Source of the DNA: Saccharomycopsis crataegensis
Lineage: Eukaryota > Ascomycota > Saccharomycetes > Ascoideales > Saccharomycopsidaceae
Direction: 5' to 3'
Assembly: GCF_037102585.1 (NCBI RefSeq)
Contig: NW_027043830.1
Span: forward strand, 1,073,005 to 1,137,004
Length of the DNA: 64,000 nt
A program made the translations under genes and the position numbers. Every line of letters starts with the position of its first letter. The stretch's first letter is position 1. Under the pieces are notes generated by a model. It did no database searches and was not told where the DNA came from. It was given only the letters and a program-made list of their open reading frames with translations. Below are positions 32,481 to 42,226 of this stretch, one piece after another.

Positions 32481-33128
32481 GAATTTTGGATGGTGATAAC
32501 AGATTATTATTTATTTTTTCTTTATTCATATAATCACAATTTGATATTAATTTTGAGTATTAATAATATAATGGCCATTAATGTGTAGGTTTTCTTTTTC
32601 TTTTTTAATGTTTTTCCGATCAGAATAACTATTGTTTGCAATTGTTGATCAAGTTTATTTTGTATGTTCCTTTTACAAACTTGAATGTATTTTAATATTA
32701 ACAGTTCTAAAGGTTTCTTTTTTATTTAATTTCTGAAGAAGACCATTAATAATTTAAGATTTATTCTATAGTAATTCCAAGCGTGTAGGTTCGGCTAACC
32801 AGTGTGAAACCTGAAAGTCAATTGAAATAATTGAAAATTTGTAAGCCTAGCAGGTGATAATAGCCATAATCACAACCAGCCTTCAATTAATAATTAAAAA
32901 TCAATTTGCATTGCCTACACTTCAGATATGAATAAATAATATTAAATATATTTGTATGTTAAGATGAGAAAAATTTAGAAAGACAAAATCAAGAAAGGCA
33001 AAATCAAAAAAAGAAATACAAGGACAAACTATGGAATAATCCATAAATTAAAACTATCACACAGAAAAAATCTGTAAGAAAAAGAAAAGCAAAGAAAGAA
33101 AGAAAAGCTAACCCAGATGGAGATTATT
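32481..33128. other. Convergent intergenic region velvet gene/ABC transporter
   Basis: This is 648 bp of AT-rich 3' sequence for both genes; 32930-33110 is A-rich (3' end of the minus-strand transporter). I see no gene. Confidence 0.45.
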
Positions 33129-36100
33129 TTAAGATGATCTTTTTCCAGAGCCCTTTGGAACCCTAGACAACCAATAGAAAAACACTGTACCAATCATGTT
33201 AATAAAGATAAACGCAGAGAAAATACCAACATTGCGTCCAGTTTTACTTGGATCAATTTGTAATTGAGAAAGATAAGTGTTGGTTTTCGAAACAGTACAA
33301 AAAGAGCAATCAGTAGTAGAATTCATGGTCGAAGACATCAAATAGCCACCAGAGCTTTGAATGTATGGTTCCATGTATTGGTAGCATGACATTCCTTCAG
33401 GAGGTGGGAAATTCAAATACTCATTGGCAGCACACGTCACTTCATTGTCAGCAATAGCAAGTGACAACATCGCATCTATAACATAGGTCATTGGGTTACA
33501 TCTGTACATGAAAATCCAGAATCCTGGCATAACGTTTGGAGGAGACATAACCCCACAGAAAATCAAACACATTGTGAACAACATCGAGGCAAGGTTGGCA
33601 GCGTTCGCAGCAAGCTCATTGAATGAGATGACCAATTGAGCAATGGTAGAAGTATAAACATAGAAGAGAACAACAACAACCCACATCATCACACTACGGC
33701 CATGGAGATCACCAGCAAATGCAGCATTATGTTGTAAACCAACTGGATAGTACCAACAGAAGAAAGCCAAGGTACCAGCGAAAATTTGCCATGGGATTTC
33801 TGAGGTGATTTGGGCAGAAATGAAAGCAACCCAAGAAAAGGTTTTTGATGGTCTTTCTCTAGCTTCGTACAAATCACGTTGAGCAACAAAATTTGGCAAG
33901 TACTGTTGAACCAAACAATTAAACACAGTAATGAACATGAAAATGGCAAACATTTGCGATTGCAATCCTTGCAAAGATTTCTTGGCCATGAAGAAAGTGA
34001 AACCGTTGAACAAAGAAGAAGCCACAGTCATCAACAACTTGGAATAAATATAACTAGGAGTTCTCCATGTCTGTTGGAAGACTCTCTCAGTAACTAACAA
34101 ATATTGCTTCCAGAGACTTGCAGCATAGTTCTTGTACTTTTCAGGGTCCTCGTCAACTGGCAATTGAGATAATTCAGCTTCCATGTTATCTAATTCGATA
34201 TGAAGGTCCTTGAATTCACTAGAGTTTTTCCAAACATCGTGATAATCTTGGTTGGCGTGGGATCCAGGAGCAGCACCAATAACTTCAAGCATCCATTCAG
34301 CAGGATTGGCATCTGGAGGACATTTTGAAGCACCATATTTCTCAAAGTAGTCAATCATAGTATGACAACCTTCACCTAATTCACCGAAATAAACAGTTCT
34401 ACCGCCTCTTTGCAAAAACAATAATCTATCAAATTCTTGCATCAAAATGGCTGAAGGTTGATGGATAGTACACAAAATAGCATGCCCATGGTTGGCTAAC
34501 TTTCTAATCAACTGACAAATAGACCAAGCGGTTTGGGAATCAAGACCAGAGGTTGGCTCATCAAGAAAAACAAGTAATTCAGGTTTGGCTGCCAATTCAA
34601 CACCAATAGTCAATCTCTTTCTTTGTTCAACATTCAAGCCTTCACCAGCAACACCAACGACAGCTCCAGCATAAGGTCTCATTTCAAGTAAATCAATCAC
34701 CTCTTCGACATAAGCAACCTTCTCTTCTTTTGGAACACTAGCTGGTTGACGCAATTCGGCAGAAAAAAGCAACGCTTCACGGACGGTGGAAACTTCCAAG
34801 TGCAAATCTTGCTGTTGAACATAACCAATGGATCTTTGAAAAGACTTATCCAATTGGCGTCCATTAACCATTCTCTTTCCCTCTGTAATAACACCGCTTG
34901 TCAAACGATCAGATAAAGCATTCAACAAAGTAGTTTTACCAGCACCAGAAGCACCCATCAAAGCAGTGACAGTACCTGGTTTAACAAAGCCAGCAACATG
35001 ATCCAAAATAACACGATCTTCTGATTTGATTTTCACTTGGTAAGTCAAGTCCTTCCAATGGAAAACATTTTTGTGAGATTTTTTAGAAGAGGAGTCAGAT
35101 GACGATACTTTCTCAGCAGCTTCATCTTCAATTCTAATTTTCTCAATTGGGCCAGCTTCAATGTCATCTTTAATCTTTTGGGTCTTTGATTTCTTCAAAG
35201 ATTTCTTTTGAAAAAGCAAGATTTCCCCCTTTTGCATAGAGGCTCTACTGTATTCACATAAGAGGAGGTAAACACCAAGGAAAAACACGGCGAAACCCAC
35301 CACGATACCCCAATTTCTCCATCTATGAGCCCAGAAATAGTGGAATAATGAGTTGATGTAAGCATCACCGTTAACGAAAGTTTGACCAGGTTTGGAGGAA
35401 ACAGGAGTACAGATCACATTTTCCCCGGATTTTGGGTACCCATTTCCTGATGGAACATATTGAGCACAGTCAAAATCTCTGTCATGGAATTCATTAGCAA
35501 CCAAGGCCTCGAATGCATATTGAATTGGGTTAAGATAATGGATCCATCTAGACCAACCAAGCAAATCAGGGACAGGGATGACAAAACCGGTGTAAATAAT
35601 GAAAACCAACAAAAGAATAGAAGCAGGAGTCATGGAGGCAGACAAAGAACTGGAAGCAGAACCCACTGTTCTGAAAATATGAGACATGGATAAACTAGCA
35701 GTGAAATTCACAAGCAAATAAAAGAAGAAATGGCCTGGAGTACGTCTAAGATTAACCATAAAGTAAAACACCAAGTTGAACGCCAAAGAAATGAAAATTT
35801 TTGTAGGTAATTCTGTTATAATGGACGCCAAAGCATCAGCAGAAGGATGGTAAAGACCATAAGTTTTGTGCTTTTCAATAATTGGACGAGCTTCGAACAA
35901 AGAGAAAATTTCAAGAAGAGACCCAAACGCATTGAACAAAACAGCAAAGAAAAGGGATGCGGTTCTTAAGTAGAAACTGTTAGTGTCAGACCTAAGATTA
36001 TAAAAAACTGAAGAGATAATCAATGCCATAATGGATTGAGCAAAGATAGTGAATATAGTAATGGAAGGATCACCCTTGGTTCTGAGCCAGTTTCTATCCA

Positions 36101-37595
36101 TGATGTATTTGATTTGTTGAGGATATGAGAGTGTGTAAGGGGAAGAAGGTCTGGCTCTTTTCGATTGACGTGCGTTGTGAGACTCCTTAAAGGCATTTGC
36201 TTTCTGACCATCTTGGATTAGGTTCTTGTAGTCATCAATTTCTTTCAACAATTGTGTGTATTCAGGAGAGCTCATCCAATAGTCATACATCTCTTTTGGA
36301 GTGTTTGGCACAGTGCCTTCCATGCCTTTTCTCACAATACGTTCTGATGGAGAAGTAACAGAGGTCAAAAAGTCTGCAGTGGTCTGTCTTGGAGGACATT
36401 CGTAACCCATAGCAAGGAAATATTCCTTTGCTTTTTTGGCATCACCAAAGTAGATTTGATAACCTTCGTACAATAATTGAACAGTATCAAAAATATCATA
36501 AGCAGCTTGAGAACATTGATAGATAGCGACCATCGGAGTTCTATTTTGTACGACAGCAGCAGTTTTCAATGCCTTGACAAACTCCAACGCGGTGGCAGAA
36601 TCTAAACCTCTGGTAGAATTATCCCAACATTGGACCTTGGCACCAGATAAAGCAACTTCGCAAATAGAAACTCTTTTTCTTTCACCACCAGAAACACCAC
36701 GGATGAAATCATTACCCACTCTGGTGTTTTTAGTGTGGCTCAAACCGTAAGTGGCCATAAAAACGTCAGTCATATGTTGAGCATACTCGTCTCTAGTAAT
36801 ACCTTCAGGTCTGTTTTGAGGGGTTCTCATTAGCGCAGCGAATTTCAAAGTATCACCAACCAGTAAATTTGGGAAATGGTTTTCAGTTTCGGCACAGTAA
36901 ACAACATCACCTCTGTAATGCTTATGGATTTCTTGGGCAGAAATACCGTCATACATAATTTCGGTGGTGTCAGAAATTTTGAACCCGTAGGTTTGAGTTG
37001 CAATAGATTTCAAAAAAGTTGTGCAACCAGCACCTGGTTTACCCAAAACAACACACAACTGACCTGGTTTCAAAAGACCATCCATTGGTTTCAAAATGTC
37101 GAATGTTGGAGCTTTTCTTCTCAAAATAAACTTATCTAACCCCAACTTGGTAAACTTTGGAATGAAGTTGGCGAAATCAGATTGATAATCGGCATCAACA
37201 GCGGTACCGGTAGCCCTAAGGTTTTTGAACGCGACACCCAAAGACGATGGTTTGTAAAAATCTGTGTCAGAGTTCATCAACTTTTCCATATTCACAACCC
37301 AACGCTTGGAATCGAATTCATCGGAATTTGGATCTAATCGAGGGTCTAAATCATCTTCTGCAAAAGGAATAACAGGTGGAGAGTTCAACACTGAAGTAAA
37401 TGAGGTGTGGGAATTTTGCCTGGTCAAATTCGAACTTCTTGATAATGTTCTGGCTAAGTCTTTAATTTCTTCTGCAACCTTCTTGTCGAACCCTTGGTAA
37501 TTTGCAACATCATTTTCTGAACCGTCGTTGCTACTAGCGGCATCACTAGAAGTAGACGAGGTTTTGTTGATGGAGTCATAAATCTCAGAACTCAT
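33129..37595 (-). CDS. PDR/CDR-type ABC drug-efflux transporter
   Basis: This is a full-size ABCG/PDR pump of the plasma membrane, which in fungi exports azoles and other xenobiotics or translocates phospholipids. The 1488 residues are arranged (NBD-TMD)x2. NBD1 has the fungal-specific degenerate Walker A GKPGAGCTTFLKS with Cys191 in place of Lys, the canonical signature VSGGERKR, and a deviant Walker B ending WDNSTRGLD. NBD2 has a regular Walker A GASGAGKTTLLN (Lys about 887), a degenerate signature LNVEQRKRL, and Walker B LLVFLDEPTSGLDS. This asymmetric pattern is that of C. albicans Cdr1/Cdr2 and S. cerevisiae Pdr5. Two sets of six membrane helices follow each NBD. Codon use is strongly biased. 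The upstream region exceeds 2 kb. It could be an orthologue of CDR1 or a paralogue. Confidence 0.95.
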   Translation of the reverse strand: MSSEIYDSINKTSSTSSDAASSNDGSENDVANYQGFDKKVAEEIKDLARTLSRSSNLTRQNSHTSFTSVLNSPPVIPFAEDDLDPRLDPNSDEFDSKRWVVNMEKLMNSDTDFYKPSSLGVAFKNLRATGTAVDADYQSDFANFIPKFTKLGLDKFILRRKAPTFDILKPMDGLLKPGQLCVVLGKPGAGCTTFLKSIATQTYGFKISDTTEIMYDGISAQEIHKHYRGDVVYCAETENHFPNLLVGDTLKFAALMRTPQNRPEGITRDEYAQHMTDVFMATYGLSHTKNTRVGNDFIRGVSGGERKRVSICEVALSGAKVQCWDNSTRGLDSATALEFVKALKTAAVVQNRTPMVAIYQCSQAAYDIFDTVQLLYEGYQIYFGDAKKAKEYFLAMGYECPPRQTTADFLTSVTSPSERIVRKGMEGTVPNTPKEMYDYWMSSPEYTQLLKEIDDYKNLIQDGQKANAFKESHNARQSKRARPSSPYTLSYPQQIKYIMDRNWLRTKGDPSITIFTIFAQSIMALIISSVFYNLRSDTNSFYLRTASLFFAVLFNAFGSLLEIFSLFEARPIIEKHKTYGLYHPSADALASIITELPTKIFISLAFNLVFYFMVNLRRTPGHFFFYLLVNFTASLSMSHIFRTVGSASSSLSASMTPASILLLVFIIYTGFVIPVPDLLGWSRWIHYLNPIQYAFEALVANEFHDRDFDCAQYVPSGNGYPKSGENVICTPVSSKPGQTFVNGDAYINSLFHYFWAHRWRNWGIVVGFAVFFLGVYLLLCEYSRASMQKGEILLFQKKSLKKSKTQKIKDDIEAGPIEKIRIEDEAAEKVSSSDSSSKKSHKNVFHWKDLTYQVKIKSEDRVILDHVAGFVKPGTVTALMGASGAGKTTLLNALSDRLTSGVITEGKRMVNGRQLDKSFQRSIGYVQQQDLHLEVSTVREALLFSAELRQPASVPKEEKVAYVEEVIDLLEMRPYAGAVVGVAGEGLNVEQRKRLTIGVELAAKPELLVFLDEPTSGLDSQTAWSICQLIRKLANHGHAILCTIHQPSAILMQEFDRLLFLQRGGRTVYFGELGEGCHTMIDYFEKYGASKCPPDANPAEWMLEVIGAAPGSHANQDYHDVWKNSSEFKDLHIELDNMEAELSQLPVDEDPEKYKNYAASLWKQYLLVTERVFQQTWRTPSYIYSKLLMTVASSLFNGFTFFMAKKSLQGLQSQMFAIFMFITVFNCLVQQYLPNFVAQRDLYEARERPSKTFSWVAFISAQITSEIPWQIFAGTLAFFCWYYPVGLQHNAAFAGDLHGRSVMMWVVVVLFYVYTSTIAQLVISFNELAANAANLASMLFTMCLIFCGVMSPPNVMPGFWIFMYRCNPMTYVIDAMLSLAIADNEVTCAANEYLNFPPPEGMSCYQYMEPYIQSSGGYLMSSTMNSTTDCSFCTVSKTNTYLSQLQIDPSKTGRNVGIFSAFIFINMIGTVFFYWLSRVPKGSGKRSS

Positions 37596-40087
37596 TGGGC
37601 TGATAATTCTGAAACTTCTGATGGAAAAGTTTTATTATTATTTGTTTATTTAAAATTCTTTTTATTTTTCTTCCAATACGACGGTTGAGTTCGTACAGGG
37701 GAACAGCGCGCACTATATATATGCGTGTGTTTGAAAAAAAAAAAAAGAAAAATTTGTGCAATGACAAACAAGTAAAAAAGGAAATACGAGCGTTAACTCC
37801 CTGTGAGGTATCTTGCATTCGGAGGAGTCTACTTCACGGATTAGCAATAACCGGGGTGGTTATTTTGGGTCACAAGAATGTCTTTCTAATAAGCCATATT
37901 CTTATGACGTTTATGGTATCCAGTTGGTTGAAATTAGTGGAGAATAGGGCTGTTTACGAAGGGTGTGTGTGTGTTCTACGGGAATAGCGGTCGGAGTTTA
38001 TCGAGCGAGAGCATCCCCGATATTTGCGTTGTGTGAGGGCTTGCCTTCCTAATGGAGAAGTGGTTCCCGCAAGTCACTTGGGGTTAAATCCGGAGGGTCC
38101 CCCCGCACTGCCCCTTGATGCGGTTTTTCCCGATAAACGCGTGGTTACTAATCAAAAACGTTATCAAATTAATTTTTGATACATACCCTTGGAGAAAGCA
38201 CAATAGCCATGGAAGGTGTGCAACATGGAAGATGAAGAAGAAGAGGAATAACAGTGAAAACTTCTTCTTATTCTTCTTCTTTTTTTTTTTGTTTTTTTTT
38301 TTTTGCCACGGCTACCTTATATTTGCTCAACCCTTAGAAACCCTAGTGGTCTCACACAGCGTATTCGCTCAATTCCGGGGAAAATCCAGTTGTTGTTTTT
38401 CAAATCTTCTGTATATGGAATTTCAACAGCATCAAAGGCGAAAATATTACCTCATCCTTAGGTTTTGCTTCGACAGCTCTTCAAGAGTTCTAATGTATAG
38501 GAGAAAATAAATAGTAACATATGGGTCCGCTCAACTGTACAGACCTGAACAGTGGAATCGACCTAACTCAGATAGTTTTGGAGACACAGTATTCAAGTCT
38601 GCTGAAAAAGTAGATGCTGAACGTTTTTCTATTTTGTTTTCAAAGAGTGGAGCTATTATAACACCTGTATCTGATATTTCATGTCATGTAATATATTGGT
38701 TTCGATTGAATATTGGGTGTGTGCATCTCTCTCAGTTTTCACTATCATGAGAATTCAAACAAAGATGGATTTCTTCCTTATCGGTTTGGTTTGTGCTGAA
38801 CTACATTCATACTTAAATCATTGAATGTGACTTATATTATTACGAGACTAAGGAATTAAACATCGGCCTTGTGTTTTAATCTACCGTTAAAGAAATGGAA
38901 GCCAAGAGGCTCTAGTTTACATTGATACTGTTGAATGTTTCCATATTGGAATGCCAGTCAAAGAATCAAAAAAAAAAATTAATCAAAGTGTTAGTTGGGA
39001 CAATTGAAAACAAATAGTCAAACTTAACTACGGACATGACGAATACATTTTCTATTTGGGAAACACATTAATCAAAGGAGAAAGTGGGGTTATGGTATTG
39101 TTTGGAAAAATTGAGAAAGGGGATCCTGGATATTTCTATTGTACTTGGTGAGTATTTTTAGGGTCTACACGATGGTGGTTCTCTTTAGACTAGGATCATA
39201 CTTTGTTAGAACCTGGCCACACCACTAGTTCCACCGGACAGCCGGGTCAGATAGCTGGACTCCTGAATACCGGTCAATACTATATACATACACACCTTAT
39301 TTTTATTTTTAGCTTTATCTTTTATCTTTATTTAGTCTCATCATCATCATTGATTTCTCGATCAACTCATTTTCTCGTTTATTTTAAACTTTTGCTGTGC
39401 GTAGAAGCGTCTGGATTCCAACATAACAAAATATGTTTTATTGAATAATAACACACGTGCTTAGTTTTCAACAATGCTATGAACCCTGATAAGTGGCTAC
39501 ACACCACTGACAGTGTATAGGGATATCATGTGCAAAAGGGCTCTTATATGTCATGAAATAATAACTTTATTGCTGGAACGAGCTTAACTCGATCTAAGTC
39601 TAAAACTCTTTTATAAGAAGCAGATTAACTGATAAATAAACCAATTGGCCGACCGAACTATTAACCAAATTTGCAATGGATACCTCATCATCTAATCCTT
39701 CCTGTTCAGAATCTAATGGTGTTGAGCAACCGGATAGTTCTGGCATAGCCAGTACATCCCAACCACAAGTATTATTTGTCATTATAGGATAGGTTCCATG
39801 TAGTGCTGGTGTGGAGCTCGTAATATATATACTTTGATCTAATTCCAGGCTGAAAAATAGTCATCTATTACAGAAAGAAAAAAGAGCTATTGCTAATAAG
39901 TTTAAATTTAGAAAGAAAAATTCATCTCTATTGCAAGAAAAAACACTGGAGATGATTATATAAGAAAAATGAAAGGAGATAGACTTTGGGAACCGTAGTC
40001 AATCAAGCAATAGTTAAAAGTGACATCCACATTGGCATGAGCTAAAGTTGTTGTTCCAGATCTAGAATGATTCTAACTGTACTGTAA
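37596..40087. other. Gene-poor region upstream of the ABC transporter
   Basis: A 2.5-kb stretch has no credible gene. The first 500 bp should include the transporter promoter; 37930-38130 is GC-rich with CGG/CCG words (CGGTCGG at 37989-37995). 38260-38304 is a TTC/T-rich tract. A possible solo LTR lies at 39204-39423. A short frame beginning at the ATG at 39676 (38 codons) is Ser-rich and stops quickly. The rest is AT-rich, unassigned DNA. Confidence 0.4.
39204..39423 (+). mobile_element. Possible solo LTR or degraded retrotransposon end
   Basis: A 220-bp segment starts TGTTAGAACC and ends GGATTCCAACA, so its ends are imperfect inverted repeats of the TGTTGGAA type seen on Ty1/copia LTRs. 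A TATATA box lies in the middle (about 39282-39287). The flanking 5-mers (TACTT and TAACA) do not match, so there is no target-site duplication. A short Ser-rich frame 250 bp downstream could be the residue of a gag start. The call rests on end structure alone. Confidence 0.35.
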
Positions 40088-40960
40088 CTAGATTATAGCA
40101 AGCATCCCGCCAATTAAAGCAAATCCAGCTGGAATAGCAAGAATAGCAACACCGTCTGAACTAGGCAGCGAAGATGATGAGGAGGATGAAGAGGAGGAGG
40201 ATGAAGTAGATGAAGCGGAGGATGAAGTAGATGAAGAGGATGATGATGAAGAGGAGGAGGAGGATGATGAAGAGGAGGAGGAGGATGATGATGAAGAGGA
40301 GGATGATGATGATGATAAAGATTCGAATTCTGAAGAAAAAGTTAAAGTATCAGAAGAAGCCCCTGAGGAAACACTCATTGTAGTAAGGGTGGAATCATGG
40401 CTGGTATAGCTATGTGTATAATCAAAAGTAGAGCTAGCATTTGTACTAGAACTACTACTATACGCTGAAGTAATTGCGTTGTTTGATTCATTCTTTGTGG
40501 ATGTCATTACATCTTCTGTGTAACTATCAGTGTAGCTTGAACTGTCATTATTTTTGGTGTAGTAATCCCATGCAAGTGCTTGAGCCGAGTTAGTACATTT
40601 AAAATAAACCAGTTCTTGCAATGAAATCAAGTTTGAGCCAGTAGCAGTAATGGCGATGGAATTCTCTCCCAAGCATGAAAGATAAACCAGATAGTAGATT
40701 TGGTTAGCAGTATAATCATTGCCATTTCCATTCGTCAAATCATAAGCCAATACTTGAGACGCTTCTTGCTCAACGTAACTGACCTGGTTGTATTGTGAGG
40801 CCTTTGACTGCAACCACAGAGACAAGTATCCGTTTCTGTCGTCTCTCTTGTGCAACTCAACAGAGCTGACCAGGTCCAACAAGGATCTTTCACGTTCAGG
40901 GATGGCAAGCGCTAAGTTACCAGCGACAGCAAAAAGAGAGCAGAATGTGGAGAGATGCAT
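40088..40960 (-). CDS. Serine-rich secreted protein with GPI-anchor-like C-terminus
   Basis: The 290-residue predicted wall/surface protein starts at the ATG at 40960; the longer frame begins only with TTG. It has a signal peptide (MHLSTFCSLFAVAGNLALA), then a KR dibasic site (about residue 39) that could be cut by Kex2. A folded-looking region of about 110 residues contains two Cys and many Tyr. A Ser/Thr-rich segment leads to a nearly pure Ser run of about 60 residues. It ends with a hydrophobic tail (VAILAIPAGFALIGGMLAII) preceded by small residues, typical of GPI addition. The Ser run is encoded by imperfect TCC/TCT/TCA codons and should vary in length between strains. I do not recognise the N-terminal domain. 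It is divergent from the 97-residue membrane protein. Confidence 0.75.
   Translation of the reverse strand: MHLSTFCSLFAVAGNLALAIPERERSLLDLVSSVELHKRDDRNGYLSLWLQSKASQYNQVSYVEQEASQVLAYDLTNGNGNDYTANQIYYLVYLSCLGENSIAITATGSNLISLQELVYFKCTNSAQALAWDYYTKNNDSSSYTDSYTEDVMTSTKNESNNAITSAYSSSSSTNASSTFDYTHSYTSHDSTLTTMSVSSGASSDTLTFSSEFESLSSSSSSSSSSSSSSSSSSSSSSSSSSSSSTSSSASSTSSSSSSSSSSSSLPSSDGVAILAIPAGFALIGGMLAII
40152..40318 (-). repeat. Serine-codon minisatellite inside the wall-protein gene
   Basis: On the + strand this is an imperfect GAGGAGGATGATGAAGA-type purine tract, which on the coding strand reads as TCx serine codons. A triplet repeat of this kind changes length in frame. Confidence 0.8.
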
Positions 40961-41541
40961 GATTGCCGTTTGTATCAATAATAGGTGTGAAAATATCAGA
41001 CGTCTTTGTAGTTTTCAGGAACCCCTTACTAAACTATAAAATGATATAATGTATATTGTTTTTGTTTTTTTTTTGTTTTTTATTTTTTTTTTGGGCGGGG
41101 GGGACCCACTCACCTTTCACGGATCTGATGGCATTCTAAAAAAAGATTTTTTTTTTTTTGTTGTTTTTTTTTCTTTTGTTACCTTTTCTCTTCTTTTCAC
41201 TGCATGTGTCACCGATTCAGCTTTTGGCGTGGTGATTTCTCAGTAAAAAACAATAATAAGACGTTCGAGCAGATCAAGTAGCTTGCTTCCTTTTATCTAT
41301 CTGTGCTCCCAGGGAATCACTATCAGAAGGACACCGTGAAGTGTTCTCAAAGAGTGTGTATCTACAATAGCATAATGTTGGCCTGGGGTAGTCCTATATT
41401 TCTCCTTAATTTTTAACTTTTCTTGGAATATGCTTTCAATGAATCTATTAGTTCTACAGTCCACAATAATTGAATATTCCTTAGCTTCTCAAAGTCTCGA
41501 AAATATCATACGCATGTATTAATATAGCTGCTAACACTTTG

Positions 41542-41563
41542 ACACACACACACACACACACAA
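41542..41563 (+). repeat. (CA)n microsatellite
   Basis: A short dinucleotide run of about ten AC units, non-coding, lies in the promoter region of the small membrane protein gene. Confidence 0.85.
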
Positions 41564-41847
41564 AATGCCTGACTTCATTTTCCTACATCTAACACAGCAC
41601 ACACAAAGTTGGGCGATTATCAATAAACTGTCAACCAGGATCTACACTCTTTCTCATCAAAGAAGCTAGAAGTGAAATCTCACATAAACAAAAGCGTCAA
41701 CTTATTTGTTGTTAACAACAATGTACCAATTGATACCAAAGGGGAGGAGAAAGTAATTCTAAGCCCGGGTAAACTTTCTCATCCACGAAAATGGCCCAAT
41801 CCACAACACGACCCAGCGAAAAGTTTTGCCATGGTTTTCCCTGTTGG

Positions 41848-41855
41848 TATAAATA
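41848..41855 (+). promoter_or_regulatory. TATA box of the 97-residue membrane protein gene
   Basis: TATAAATA matches the yeast TATAWAWR consensus and sits 78 bases before the start codon, followed by a C/T-rich leader (41879-41925). Confidence 0.6.
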
Positions 41856-41932
41856 GCTGGTACTCCCACTACTAGTCACACGTCCTTCTTATTCACTCCA
41901 AATCACTCATTTCTCCCATATCAATCTTAAAA

Positions 41933-42226
41933 ATGGCCAAAACCTCCATTCTTGCCCACATTCTTGTCCCTCTTGGTTGTCTAGTTCTCCCATTCTTCTC
42001 TGTTGTCTACGCTGCCAAAAGAAACCCTCGTCTCTCTGATAGTGATGTCGCCAGTAAGGGGTTGATCTGCTTTCTTTTATGGTTTTTGATCTTGTTTGGT
42101 GGGATGGTTTACGCCATTTACTTTTGTTATATTGGTGACAGTAATATTTTCAAAGATTTCGACGAAACTCCAGCTGAATTAGATGGTTATGACCGGAAAG
42201 AAAAGTTGCCACAACAAGCTGCTTAA
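41933..42226 (+). CDS. Small two-helix membrane protein, unknown
   Basis: This is a 97-residue protein. A short N-terminus leads into hydrophobic helix 1 (about residues 8-28, ILVPLGCLVLPFFSVVYAA). A polar loop (KRNPRLSDSDVASKG) leads to helix 2 (about 44-67, LICFLLWFLILFGGMVYAIY), and an acidic C-terminal tail of about 30 residues follows. The LP-containing first helix and the G-x-VYAIY end of the second recall the layout of Pmp3/UPF0057 proteolipids, but the loop and tail differ, so I do not assign it. It is probably real: it has a TATA box, a pyrimidine-rich leader, a good AAAATGGC start context and biased codon use (AGA, GGT, TTG). Confidence 0.7.
   Translation: MAKTSILAHILVPLGCLVLPFFSVVYAAKRNPRLSDSDVASKGLICFLLWFLILFGGMVYAIYFCYIGDSNIFKDFDETPAELDGYDRKEKLPQQAA

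Larger units (their letters stand above)
40961..41932. promoter_or_regulatory. Divergent promoter region with TATA box and (CA)n tract
   Basis: This is 972 bp between divergent genes. T-rich tracts with G runs lie at 41058-41102 and 41146-41172. A CA dinucleotide microsatellite lies at 41542-41563. A strong TATA element, TATAAATA, lies at 41848-41855, 78 bases before the ATG at 41933, which suggests a strongly regulated downstream gene. No ORF here is convincing. Confidence 0.5.

Noticed and set aside
32854-32869. 16-mer GTGATAATAGCCATAA shared with 45309-45324
   Set aside because: A single shared AT-rich 16-mer is expected by chance in 64 kb of biased DNA, and the flanks do not align.
37930-38130. 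Drug-response elements in the ABC transporter promoter
   Set aside because: CGG-containing words occur but none matches the known PDRE or DRE consensus well enough to call.
39676-39792. Short Ser-rich frame as a Gag start of a retrotransposon
   Set aside because: Only 38 codons, no nucleocapsid or capsid features, and no polymerase remnants nearby. Mentioned only as weak context for the LTR.
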